From assembly GCA_019241645.1 (NCBI GenBank), contig JAFAWQ010000043.1:62001-126000 (forward strand): a stretch of DNA of 64,000 nucleotides, in the 5' to 3' direction. Below the pieces are notes generated by a model. It made no database searches and was not told where the DNA came from. It saw only the letters and a list, made by a program, of their open reading frames with translations. Shown here piece after piece: positions 8,822 through 19,224 of this stretch (position 1 is its first letter; each line of letters opens with the position of its first letter). The position numbers and the translations under genes were made by a program. This stretch comes from Alphaproteobacteria bacterium (GTDB taxonomy: Bacteria > Pseudomonadota > Alphaproteobacteria > Micropepsales > Micropepsaceae).

Positions 8822-9411
8822 CGCATCGTCTCCGCACGCATGCGGCGGTAGGGCAGCATGCGCAAAAGCAGTTCATCCCGGCGAATGAACTGGTGGTAAA
8901 GCGCCGCTGCGACATGCAGCGGGATCAGCACGATGGCCGTCCAGGCAAGCACCACATGAACACTTACCAAAGTGTCATGCATGCCGACTTTCTGCTGACG
9001 CGGCAAATCGGCGAGAACTGAGATGTGTGGCCAGTTGAACAAATGGAAAAACACGGTCGGCCGGCCGCTTGCCGAGGCGGAGACCATGATCCATCCGGTC
9101 AGCGGAATGGCAACCACCAGAAAATAGAAGAGGTAATGGCTGAGGCGTGCTGCCATACGCAAGTGCCAAGGCAAATCTTCCGGCAGCGGCGGCACGGAAT
9201 GCGTCAGGCGCCAGACGAGGCGCAAGATGCTCAGCACCAGCACCGTGAGGCCGATCGATTTGTGCCATTGGGCCAGCTCACCTTTCCAGGCATCCGGAGG
9301 CAAGTCGGCAAAGTAGAGGCCGAGCACGATATTGGCGATCAGAAGCGCCGCGATACCCCAGTGGAACAGCATGGCCACTGTTCCATATCGCAGCCGAATA
9401 CCATCGTTCAT
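8818..9411 (-). CDS. cytochrome b561 family protein
   Basis: The product is 197 aa with four predicted membrane helices (approximately 15-33, 49-67, 92-112 and 143-165). It belongs to the prokaryotic cytochrome b561 family, which carries two b haems between helices and passes electrons from the quinone pool. Candidate haem ligands are the His in VAMLFHWGIAAL, the His in QWHKSIGLTV, RLSHYLFY and the His pair in SVHVVLAWTAIV / LHVAAALYH. The start is the first gene of a two-gene unit with yceI, joined by a 4-bp overlap. This cyb561-yceI pairing is common in proteobacteria. Confidence 0.9.
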   Translation of the reverse strand: MNDGIRLRYGTVAMLFHWGIAALLIANIVLGLYFADLPPDAWKGELAQWHKSIGLTVLVLSILRLVWRLTHSVPPLPEDLPWHLRMAARLSHYLFYFLVVAIPLTGWIMVSASASGRPTVFFHLFNWPHISVLADLPRQQKVGMHDTLVSVHVVLAWTAIVLIPLHVAAALYHQFIRRDELLLRMLPYRRMRAETMR

Positions 9412-9495
9412 TCATACGGGTCCGAGATTGACCCCGGATTATACCTTATCGCAGGCGACCCTGCACAACTCGCTGCAATGCCGGGCGAAGGCTGC

Positions 9496-9720
9496 CTAGA
9501 CAGCCGTATGCAGGGCTCGCGTGGCCATGCATACAACAAGTCGGGCGGCCGATCGCGTGGCTTGCCAGGCAGCCGTCTGCATCTGGGCGGGAGCGGTGTA
9601 GGTTGCGTGGAAGCCAGGGCCATGAGTCGCTTGCGAACCGCTGATGCCCCCGCCGATCATGGCAAGCACTATGGCGATGGCAACGGTTGCAAGCTTCAGG
9701 AGATAATAGCGGCGATCCAT
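9496..9720 (-). CDS. small single-pass or exported protein of unknown function
   Basis: The product is 74 aa. The ATG at 9720 is preferred to the longer upstream frame because GGAGG sits eight bases upstream and a positively charged MDRRYYLLK followed by a hydrophobic helix (about residues 10-26) begins there. It could be an exported or membrane-anchored peptide; the remainder is Ala/Thr/His rich with no recognised domain. It is divergent from the nuclease-fold gene, with a 62-bp shared promoter region. It could also be a chance frame, but the ribosome site and membrane segment argue for a real gene. Confidence 0.45.
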   Translation of the reverse strand: MDRRYYLLKLATVAIAIVLAMIGGGISGSQATHGPGFHATYTAPAQMQTAAWQATRSAARLVVCMATRALHTAV

Positions 9721-9782
9721 TTCGCGTCCTCCACGATAAATGGACGCTTGGCGCTTATCATTTATTTCAGTCCGTACCAATC

Positions 9783-10610
9783 ATGGCTGCTATGAAATTA
9801 CGGCAATCTCACGCGGTGGTGATTGTGGCCATGGGCTGTGGCTTTGCGGCGCCGCTCGCCAGCGCCTCGGTGGCCTCACCTGCTTCGACAGCCACATTGC
9901 CGGTCTGCCTGCCACCGGTTGCTATCGCGAACGCGCACGTCGCCAGAATCGAAGGAAACGGTGTTCTGGCCCTGAGCAGCGGACAGACTCTTAGGCTGGA
10001 AGGCCTGCTGTGGCCGACGAACGTTGAAGGCGCGCCCCGCAGGTTGTTGTCACAGACAGCGGCTCTGCTGCGCGACATGACGCGTGGCGCGCTAACCCTT
10101 CGCCTGCAATTTCCAAAACTTGACCGCTATGGACGGTTGCGGGCTCAGGCGTTTTCGGGAGATGGCAGATGGTTGCAGCGCGAAATGCTGCTACGCGGTC
10201 TGGCGCGCGTCTCATTGTCACCAGATCGTCGAGAATGCGCGGCCGAACTCCATGCCGCGGAAATGAAAGCCCGCGCGGCACATGCGGGCCTTTGGGCAAT
10301 TGCAGTCTATCGGGTTCGCGATCCCGCGTCGCTGCGCTGGCAAGACCTCGGCTCGTTCCAGATCGTGGAAGGGCGCGTGCTGAGCGCGAAAGTGACCGGC
10401 GGCCGCGCATACCTCAACTTTGGCCGTGACTGGCGCACCGATTTCACCGCAACGATTTCACCCGAGGACATGAAAACGTTTCGGCACGCGACGGTCGATC
10501 CATACCGTTACGCCGGCAAATCCGTGCGCGTACGCGGTTATGTCGAACGCATGAACGGCTTCGAGATCGAAGTGCCTTCCCCGGAGGCCATCGAGATTCT
10601 GAAGCAATAA
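9783..10610 (+). CDS. SNase-like (thermonuclease-fold) protein, probably not catalytic
   Basis: The product is 275 aa with an N-terminal signal/anchor segment (about 9-30). Residues 50-165 follow the staphylococcal nuclease layout: the strand with R71 (QTLRLEG), LDRYGR at 113-118 giving the second arginine R118, and the helix with LLRGLARVS. The usual DAPE/DTPE catalytic loop reads LLWPTN here, so the catalytic Glu aligns with T79 and a metal ligand Asp with L76. The C-terminal 80 residues form a separate conserved part (DLGSFQIVEGRVL to the end), OB-fold-like. Such proteins are annotated as thermonuclease family. Loss of the acid suggests a binding role. The gene ends at a shared hairpin terminator. 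Confidence 0.75.
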   Translation: MAAMKLRQSHAVVIVAMGCGFAAPLASASVASPASTATLPVCLPPVAIANAHVARIEGNGVLALSSGQTLRLEGLLWPTNVEGAPRRLLSQTAALLRDMTRGALTLRLQFPKLDRYGRLRAQAFSGDGRWLQREMLLRGLARVSLSPDRRECAAELHAAEMKARAAHAGLWAIAVYRVRDPASLRWQDLGSFQIVEGRVLSAKVTGGRAYLNFGRDWRTDFTATISPEDMKTFRHATVDPYRYAGKSVRVRGYVERMNGFEIEVPSPEAIEILKQ

Positions 10611-10611
10611 C

Positions 10612-10638
10612 GAAGGCCCGAATACCATCCGGGCCTTC
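10612..10638. terminator. bidirectional hairpin terminator between the SNase-like gene and carD
   Basis: A perfect 9-bp inverted repeat, GAAGGCCCG and CGGGCCTTC, encloses a 9-base loop. It lies between the convergent stop codons of the SNase-like gene (10610) and carD (10665). The T-tract is poor on both sides, so termination efficiency is uncertain. Confidence 0.6.
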
Positions 10639-10664
10639 TGTAGCCGTTTCGATCCGGATCGAAC

Positions 10665-11207
10665 CTAAGCGGCCTTCTTCAGCAGGGCGACTTCCAGCCG
10701 CTTCACCGCCGCCTGCTCATCGATACGTTCGACCGCGGCAAGCTCGCGCGCCATGCGGGCAAGAGCGGCTTCATACAGCTGCCGCTCGGAGTAGGACTGC
10801 TCGGGCTGGCCGCTGGCGCGGTGAAGGTCCCTCACCACCTCGGCGATCGAGACCAGATCGCCTGAATTGATCTTCGCCTCGTACTCCTGTGCCCGGCGCG
10901 ACCACATTGTCCGCTTGATTCGGGCCCGGCCCTTCAGCGTGTTCAGCGCACTGGAAACGACATCCGGCGAAGACAGCTTGCGCATGCCGACAGCCTTGGC
11001 CTTCGCGGTGGGCACGCGCAGGGTCATCTTGTCCTTCTCGAAGGTGATGACAAAAACCTCCAGCTTGTGGCCGGCGACTTCCTGCTCTTCCACCTTGGTG
11101 ATCTTGCCGACACCATGGGTAGGGTAAACCACATGGTCATTCGCCTTGAAATCAAGCTTCCGGTTGGAGTTCGCCGGCACCTTTTTTTTCGCTACCGCAG
11201 TTGTCAT
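10665..11207 (-). CDS. CarD/CdnL family transcription regulator
   Basis: The product is 180 aa from the ATG at 11207, chosen because AAGGA lies at good spacing upstream; the frame extends 13 codons further without a ribosome site. The N-terminal CarD_TRCF RNA-polymerase-interaction domain begins with NDHVVYPTHGVGKI and runs to about residue 80. The helical C-terminal part (residues 95-180) contains the MWSRRAQEYEAKINSGDL segment used to contact the promoter fork. In alphaproteobacteria (Caulobacter CdnL) this protein stabilises open complexes at rRNA and housekeeping promoters. A Lys-rich N-terminal extension of about 25 residues is typical of the class. Confidence 0.93.
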   Translation of the reverse strand: MTTAVAKKKVPANSNRKLDFKANDHVVYPTHGVGKITKVEEQEVAGHKLEVFVITFEKDKMTLRVPTAKAKAVGMRKLSSPDVVSSALNTLKGRARIKRTMWSRRAQEYEAKINSGDLVSIAEVVRDLHRASGQPEQSYSERQLYEAALARMARELAAVERIDEQAAVKRLEVALLKKAA

Positions 11208-11550
11208 TTGGTTATCCGTCCTTGAAAGCCGACCGCTTTTTCTCATGTGCCGCGCGCCCTACGCTGCACTGCAACAACGCCCCCTTTTGACTAACGGCAC
11301 GCATCGGTCCGCCGAAAACACGGCGATAAAGAAATTGCCTCCACGCGATGATGCGCAGATCCATCTCTTGGTGCCGACTCTCGGGAATATACCGGAACTT
11401 TTCAGTTTTGTGAAGTCTCTGTACAGCAAGTCATTGATGAAAAAGAGGGATTTTTCTCCCTGTGCGGAAAATCCGTAAGCAATATCAGGGGATTAGAAGC
11501 AGGATGCTCGGCAGGGCCAAGTAGGAGCCTAATCCACGCAAAATAAAATT
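11208..11550. other. 343-bp gap between carD and fdxA
   Basis: No gene is evident. The right part holds the carD 5' leader, and the middle carries a hairpin that can terminate fdxA. An AT-rich run around 11390-11450 stands out from the surrounding GC-rich DNA. No other signal is clear. Confidence 0.5.
11440..11461 (-). terminator. probable intrinsic terminator of fdxA
   Basis: On the minus strand AGGGA and TCCCT form a 5-bp stem around a 6-base loop, followed by CTTTTTC. It lies about 90 bases past the fdxA stop codon. The stem is short, so the call is moderate. Confidence 0.45.
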
Positions 11551-11889
11551 TCAGGAACCGCTACCAGGTTTGTCAGAAAAGTACTTATCGAACTTGTCCG
11601 GAACGCCTTCGAATTCCTTCGCATCTGCGGGAGCCGTGCCTTTGCGGGTTATGTTCGGCCAACTCTTCGAATAATCCGCATTGAGCGTCAGCCACCGCTC
11701 CAGTCCCGGCTCGGTATCGGGCTTTATTGCCTCTGGCGGACATTCCGGCTCGCAAACCCCGCAGTCGATGCAGATGTCAGGATCGATCACCAGCATGTTC
11801 TCGCCCTCATAGAAGCAATCCACGGGGCACACTTCCACGCAATCCATGTACTTGCATTTGATGCAGGCGTCGGTGACGACGAACGTCAT
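11551..11889 (-). CDS. fdxA: 7Fe/8Fe ferredoxin FdxA
   Basis: The product is 112 aa, the usual length of FdxA. The N-terminal half has the two cluster-binding motifs: [18 protein letters not shown] (with the extra spacing that supports a 3Fe-4S or 4Fe-4S cluster) and [15 protein letters not shown] for the second 4Fe-4S cluster. The C-terminal half, with [17 protein letters not shown], is the conserved extension of the Azotobacter-type ferredoxin. It serves as a low-potential electron carrier in the cytosol. GGAG lies upstream of the ATG. It is the last gene of a run helicase - S4 protein - fdxA, the same order commonly seen with carD in alphaproteobacteria. Confidence 0.95.
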   Translation of the reverse strand: MTFVVTDACIKCKYMDCVEVCPVDCFYEGENMLVIDPDICIDCGVCEPECPPEAIKPDTEPGLERWLTLNADYSKSWPNITRKGTAPADAKEFEGVPDKFDKYFSDKPGSGS

Positions 11890-11915
11890 TTCAAGAACTC
11901 CGGAATGGCCGTCCC

Positions 11916-12207
11916 TTACGCGGCAGAGACAGTCTTATCAAGCGCACCCCCGTCGCCGAGCACTTCGTACAGTGCCTGTGCTTCGCAGGCGGGGCCCCGG
12001 CGGATGCCAAGCGCTTGGACGCGAACGACCGTCACACCGCGGTGGCCGCGAGGTACGGTGAGAACATCGCCCGGCTTTACGGACACCCCTGCCTTTTGGA
12101 CCCGAGCGTTGTTGAGCCGGACGATGCCGGAACAGGCTGCAGCTTGCGCGAGGCCGCGGGTTTTGTAGAACCGGGCGTGCCACAGCCACTTGTCGATGCG
12201 CAGACTT

Positions 12208-12218
<11 letters not shown>
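11916..12218 (-). CDS. S4-domain RNA-binding protein (Hsp15-like)
   Basis: The product is 100 aa. An S4 domain covers residues 8-70, beginning [19 protein letters not shown] and including [12 protein letters not shown] and the [10 protein letters not shown] turn. Relatives such as E. coli Hsp15 bind stalled 50S subunits that carry a nascent chain. The start lies inside the end of the helicase gene (11-bp overlap), so the two are translated together. The C-terminal tail is Ala rich and lacks the long basic extension of Hsp15, so the RNA target is uncertain. Confidence 0.87.
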
Positions 12219-14790
<2,572 letters not shown>

Positions 14791-14912
14791 AGTGGCCCGA
14801 ATGTGGTGCTTCCAGGTGGCAGGCGCAATAACCTAAGAGGGTGCCGGCAGAGCCGCATGCTTCTCGCAATCGTTTCACACCGGCCGGAGCAGCTGCTTCG
14901 TGGCACGAATAG

Positions 14913-15563
14913 CTAGCTTCCCCGCAGGATGAGGTGCAGGAAGACGCCGACGCCAAACAGCGTCACGATGACGCCGGACACCTTGTTGATGAGTCGCATG
15001 ATCCGTTCGTCGATTTTCTTGTGAAACAAGCCCGTGATGCTGGTGAGCGCGAACCACCAGAACGTGGATCCCGCCAGCACACCCGCGACCAGAAATATGG
15101 CGCCGTGATAAGTGGCTTCCTGCCCCACAATTCCGGCCACGCCGGCGAACATGGCGGTGAATGCAAAAAGCGTCGCGGGATTCGTTACCGCCAACGCGAA
15201 GGTGGAGGCCATGGCGCGCAGCAGCGGCAGTGTTTTGGACTCCCCCGCCTGCACTCCCTCTTCCAGCCGGAGATTAGATGGCGCGAAAAACATCTTCGCG
15301 CCAAAGAAGAACAGCATCAGGCCGCCGACAATCTGCAGAGTGGTGGAGTGACCGCTGATCATCCGCGCAATCGCGGTGAAACCGAAGCCTGTGATCGAAG
15401 CGTACACAGCATCCGCCAATACCGCGCCGACGCCCGTCATGAACCCATGGAGTGGATCGTAGGCGAGCGTTCGCCGAACCACGAGCAGGTTCACCGGCCC
15501 GATGGGAATGGCGGCAATCAGTCCGATTAGAAAGCCGAGAACAATAACGGTGAGATATTCCAT
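14913..15563 (-). CDS. LysE family amino acid exporter
   Basis: The product is 216 aa with about six hydrophobic helices and the family signature near the start: GLIAAIPIGPVNLLVVRRTL, corresponding to the LysE/RhtB GP-x-N motif. It should export an amino acid or related metabolite from the cytosol; the substrate cannot be predicted. It is separated by about 120 bp from the helicase gene and divergent from usg. Length is normal for the family. Confidence 0.88.
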   Translation of the reverse strand: MEYLTVIVLGFLIGLIAAIPIGPVNLLVVRRTLAYDPLHGFMTGVGAVLADAVYASITGFGFTAIARMISGHSTTLQIVGGLMLFFFGAKMFFAPSNLRLEEGVQAGESKTLPLLRAMASTFALAVTNPATLFAFTAMFAGVAGIVGQEATYHGAIFLVAGVLAGSTFWWFALTSITGLFHKKIDERIMRLINKVSGVIVTLFGVGVFLHLILRGS

Positions 15564-15867
15564 TCGTGCTGCTGCTTAAGGAGACGAAAGATAACGAGCA
15601 CATCGGCATTCGCGTCGCACGGGAAAACTCCGTCTGCTGAACATTGGCGGCTGCGTAGCACACGTCTGGCACTTGCGAAAATCGAGTGCTGCCAAACCAG
15701 GCGAATGCGGCGCGAAAAGCACAGGAAAACTACAAAGGCGTCAAGTCAGGGTCTTGTGAAGCGCGTTTTGCGCCGGAACGCTCGACAGCCAGGAACGCCA
15801 GGCTCACCCTTTTGTTAGCATTTTGGCGCACGATTAACGAACAGGAGGCGCCATTCGCGGAGGAAGG
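15564..15867. other. 304-bp divergent gap between the LysE gene and usg
   Basis: It should contain promoters for both flanking genes. A GGAAC followed after 16 bases by TGTT occurs at about 15791-15815, one base off the EcfG-type promoter consensus, on the usg strand. A GGAGGAAGG ribosome site precedes usg. Nothing else is recognised. Confidence 0.3.
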
Positions 15868-16131
15868 ATGAGCGAATTTGAACAGATGGTGCGCGGCTAT
15901 CGCCTGATGACGGCGGAGATTCTCTATCACATGCCGGACCATCCGGAGCTGCTGCAGAGCTTTCTCTGGCAGGAATTCGACCTGGCGCCGCGCTTTCCGG
16001 TGTTGAACAAGTTTTTGAGATTCTGGGAAACGAACATCGAGGGCCGCCTGCACACCGTTCGCGTAGCCGCGCGCGGCCTGATCGCACCGACCGAGTTGAA
16101 ATTGGCTGGCGGCGAGTTCACGCTGCACTAG
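15868..16131 (+). CDS. usg: Usg family protein
   Basis: The product is 87 aa and matches the alphaproteobacterial Usg family throughout: QMVRGYRLMTAEILYHMPDH, LLQSFLWQEFDLAPRFPVL and FLRFWETNIEGRLHTVRV. The family was first noticed next to tryptophan genes and is sometimes annotated as a subunit of phosphoribosylanthranilate isomerase; there is no firm biochemical evidence for that. A strong GGAGGAAGG ribosome site fixes the start. It converges with the dihydroorotase gene, overlapping it by 14 bp. Confidence 0.88.
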   Translation: MSEFEQMVRGYRLMTAEILYHMPDHPELLQSFLWQEFDLAPRFPVLNKFLRFWETNIEGRLHTVRVAARGLIAPTELKLAGGEFTLH

Positions 16132-17461
16132 GCGCCAGCGTTTCAACAAAGCGCACCGGCGCGCCCCTGCCTTCTGCCAGGACTGCGCCGTCGCGCATGA
16201 CGGTCTGGCCGCGGATGATGGTGGCTACGGGCCAGCCAGTCGTGGTCATGCCGTCGAACGGCGTCCAGCCGCATTTCGATGCGATCCAGCTATTTTCGAT
16301 TTTTCGCTTGGCGTTTACGTCGACAATCGTGAAATCCGCGTCATAGCCCTGCGCGATGCGTCCCTTCCCGGCAATCCCCAAAATGCGCGCCGCGCCCGCA
16401 CTGGTAAGATCGACAAAGCGCGGCAGCGAAAGCCGGCCCGCATTCACGTGATCCAGCAGAATCGTCACGAGTGTCTGCACTCCCGGCATCCCCGACGGCG
16501 TATCCGGATAGGTACGCTCCTTCTCTTCCCGCGTATGCGGCGCGTGGTCGGAGCCGATGACATCGATCAATCCCTCGCTTACCGCGCGCCACAGCGCATC
16601 GCGGTGGCGCGCTTCGCGGATCGGCGGGTTCATTTGCGCGTAGGTGCCGAGCCGCTCGTAGCATTCTGGCGCCGCCAGGGTGAGATGCTGCGGCGTCGTT
16701 TCCGCCGTGGCGAAATCGCGCGCCTCCGCGAGCAACGGCAGTTCTTCGGCCGTCGTCACATGCAGCACGTGCAGGCGCCGCCCGGCTTGGCGCGCCAAAC
16801 GCAGAACGCGCTCAGTGGAGACGCGCGCGGTCTCCACATCGCGCCAAAACGGATGGGTACGGACGTCTCCCGACTTGGCAAGCGGCTTGCGCTCTCGCAA
16901 CCGCGCCTCGTCTTCCGAATGAACCGCAACGCGACGGCGCCCCGCCTTCAGCATGGTGGCAATGTCGTCTTCGTGATCCAGCAGAAGGCTTCCCGTCGAC
17001 GAACCCAGAAAGGCTTTCACGCCGGCCACTCCGGGCAAGTTCTCCAGTATCCCTAGGGCCCCGATGTTGTCGGGTGTTGCCCCCACATAGAACGCGTGAT
17101 CGCAATGCATGCGGCTGCTGGCCCGCGCAAGTTTGTCGTCCAGCGCAAGCCGCGAGGTTGTGGGAGGATTGGTGTTCGGCATCTCGAACACGGCGGTGAC
17201 GCCACCCAGCACGGCCGCGCGGCTGCCGCTTTCCAGATCCTCCTTGTGCTCATTGCCGGGCTCGCGGAAGTGCACCTGGGTGTCGATTACGCCAGGCAGC
17301 ACATGCAGGCCTTTCGCCTCGAAAACCTCCGCCGCCTTGGCATTCGAGAGCGAACCGATGACGGCGATGCGCCCGCCGATCACGCCGACATTGGCCTCTT
17401 CCACGCCGTTCGGCGTCACGCAGGTGCCGCCTCGAATGAGCAGATCGAAAGCTTGGCTCAT
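16118..17461 (-). CDS. pyrC: dihydroorotase, class I-like amidohydrolase
   Basis: The product is 447 aa from the ATG at 17461, which overlaps the end of the asparagine synthase gene by 4 bp. It should cyclise N-carbamoyl-aspartate to dihydroorotate in pyrimidine synthesis. Motifs include HFREPGNEHKEDLESGSRAA, MPNTNPPT, VKAFLGSSTGSLL, HVLHVTTAEE and IGSDHAPHTREEK. The usual first metal site H-x-H reads Q62-V-H64, so one metal ligand His is replaced. This variant may be a known alphaproteobacterial subtype, but the substitution makes the precise substrate less sure; a related cyclic amidohydrolase is possible. It is the last gene of the GT4 - asnB - pyrC run. Confidence 0.82.
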   Translation of the reverse strand: MSQAFDLLIRGGTCVTPNGVEEANVGVIGGRIAVIGSLSNAKAAEVFEAKGLHVLPGVIDTQVHFREPGNEHKEDLESGSRAAVLGGVTAVFEMPNTNPPTTSRLALDDKLARASSRMHCDHAFYVGATPDNIGALGILENLPGVAGVKAFLGSSTGSLLLDHEDDIATMLKAGRRRVAVHSEDEARLRERKPLAKSGDVRTHPFWRDVETARVSTERVLRLARQAGRRLHVLHVTTAEELPLLAEARDFATAETTPQHLTLAAPECYERLGTYAQMNPPIREARHRDALWRAVSEGLIDVIGSDHAPHTREEKERTYPDTPSGMPGVQTLVTILLDHVNAGRLSLPRFVDLTSAGAARILGIAGKGRIAQGYDADFTIVDVNAKRKIENSWIASKCGWTPFDGMTTTGWPVATIIRGQTVMRDGAVLAEGRGAPVRFVETLAPSAA

Positions 17462-19224
17462 GCCGTCTCCAACGCCTCCATCACAGAGAGGTCGGAACGG
17501 CCGCCTTCGATATGAATCCGATGCCACAGCGCGTAGAACAGCAGCTGCCAGCAGGCGATGCCGGCGCGCTTGTTTCCCGCCAACGACTCAAAAAGTGCTT
17601 TCACACTCTCGGGATAGCACAACGCCGCAATACCCGGCGAGCGTGCCACCAGCGGTGCCAATTGCACCGCTTTTGTCGATATCCACTCCGCCACCGGCAC
17701 GGTGAAGCCGCGTTTGGGCTCGAACGGTTTGGCTTCCGGCAGCGCGCGCGCAAGCCACTTGCGCAGGAGATACTTGCCGAGCCGGCGTTGCACCTTGAGC
17801 CGGTCCGGCAGCCGGAAAGCAAAGTTCGACACCACGGGATCGAGGAATGGCGTGCGGCCTTCCACCCCGTGCGCCATCAGGCAGCGGTCGAGCTTGAGAA
17901 GGAGATCGTGCGGCAGCCAGTCGGCACAGTCCGTCGCCTGCGCCACCTGCAGCTTCGTTCGCCCCGGTTGGCCCGCCTCCGATTCGGCTGCCGCGATGCC
18001 GTCACGCCAAGCCATGTTTTCGGCCCGCAGAACACCAAGGCTATCGAGAATACCCTTACGCCGCATCTCACGACCGCCCAGGAACCACGGCCGCATGGCG
18101 GAGCGATAACGGCCATAACCGCCGAACAGTTCGTCGCCGCCTTCGCCGCAAAGCACAACTTTCAGCTCGCGCCGCGCCGCCTTAGCCAGCATGTAGGTGG
18201 GAATAATGGCGTAGTCCGCAGCAGGGTCGTCCATCGCGGCAACAATGGCCGGCAGCTCGCGCCAGAAATCCTGCGCCGTCACTTCGATCTCGATGTGCTC
18301 GGCACCGGCGGCTCTCGCCACGTTGCGCGCGTGCGTTCGCTCATCGTGCACGCCGGTTCCCGGAAAGCCGGCTGTGAAGGCCCGCACCGGCCTATCGTTC
18401 AGCCGCGCCATGCAGGCCAGCAGCGCGGACGAATCGATACCGCCAGAGAGGAACATGCCGTAGGGAACATCGGAGCGCTGATGCACCATCACGCTATCCA
18501 GCAGCACCCGTTCCAATTGCGTGATCGCGTATGCTTCATCAATGTCGATGGGGCCATCGCCAGGAAACGCGGCACGCCGCATCCGCGACTCGATCTCGCC
18601 GGCTCGGATGCCCAGAGTTTCGCCGGGCAATACGCGTTTGATACCGTCGAATATCGTTTGGTCACCGGTTGTGAATTGCAGCTGCAGCAGTTCGCGTGCC
18701 TTCTCGGGCACCACGCGCTGCGAGAGGAGCCCGGCGCGAATGAGTGCCTGCGGTTCCGAGGCAAAGGCACAGCCGAATGTCCCTTCCGTGTAATACAGCG
18801 GTTTGATGCCAAACGGATCGCGCGAAAGATAAAGTTCTGGCGCTTTTGGATCGTCGAGTGCGATGCCGTACATACCCCGCAGGCCGGAAGCGAAACGGCC
18901 ACCATCTCGCGCATAGGTAAACAGCGGCAGCTCACAGTCCGCGTGGGTGGCAAAATTGTAGCCGTGCGCCTCCTGCCGCAGTTCGATGTAGTTGTAGATT
19001 TCCCCATTGGCGACAAGCGCCGTTCCGCCTGGCCCAAACAGCGGTTGATCGCCAGTTTGAAGATCGATGATGGCTAGGCGCTTTTGAGCGAACGCCACAT
19101 CACCGGCAGCGTAGCGCCCCTCGCCATCCGGCCCCCGATGCGCAAGCGCGCGCAGCATCATGTCGATAGCGGCGGACGGCGGCGCGGAACCGTCGGCGGT
19201 CATCAGGCCCGCAATGCCGCACAT
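17458..19224 (-). CDS. asnB: glutamine-hydrolysing asparagine synthase
   Basis: The product is 588 aa. Cys2 of MCGIAGLM is the nucleophile of the N-terminal class II glutamine amidotransferase domain. The C-terminal synthetase domain has the ATP-pyrophosphatase loop FLSGGIDSSALL and GEGGDELFGGYGRY. It converts Asp, Gln and ATP to Asn. Its upstream partner is a GT4 glycosyltransferase (1-bp stop/start overlap) and downstream is the dihydroorotase (4-bp overlap). AsnB homologues sitting beside glycosyltransferases sometimes amidate sugars in polysaccharide loci, so a role outside free Asn synthesis is possible. Length and motifs are complete. Confidence 0.9.
   Translation of the reverse strand: MCGIAGLMTADGSAPPSAAIDMMLRALAHRGPDGEGRYAAGDVAFAQKRLAIIDLQTGDQPLFGPGGTALVANGEIYNYIELRQEAHGYNFATHADCELPLFTYARDGGRFASGLRGMYGIALDDPKAPELYLSRDPFGIKPLYYTEGTFGCAFASEPQALIRAGLLSQRVVPEKARELLQLQFTTGDQTIFDGIKRVLPGETLGIRAGEIESRMRRAAFPGDGPIDIDEAYAITQLERVLLDSVMVHQRSDVPYGMFLSGGIDSSALLACMARLNDRPVRAFTAGFPGTGVHDERTHARNVARAAGAEHIEIEVTAQDFWRELPAIVAAMDDPAADYAIIPTYMLAKAARRELKVVLCGEGGDELFGGYGRYRSAMRPWFLGGREMRRKGILDSLGVLRAENMAWRDGIAAAESEAGQPGRTKLQVAQATDCADWLPHDLLLKLDRCLMAHGVEGRTPFLDPVVSNFAFRLPDRLKVQRRLGKYLLRKWLARALPEAKPFEPKRGFTVPVAEWISTKAVQLAPLVARSPGIAALCYPESVKALFESLAGNKRAGIACWQLLFYALWHRIHIEGGRSDLSVMEALETA

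Noticed and set aside
15686-15871. 61-codon frame ending at the usg start
   Set aside because: No ribosome site or similarity; overlaps the usg promoter region.
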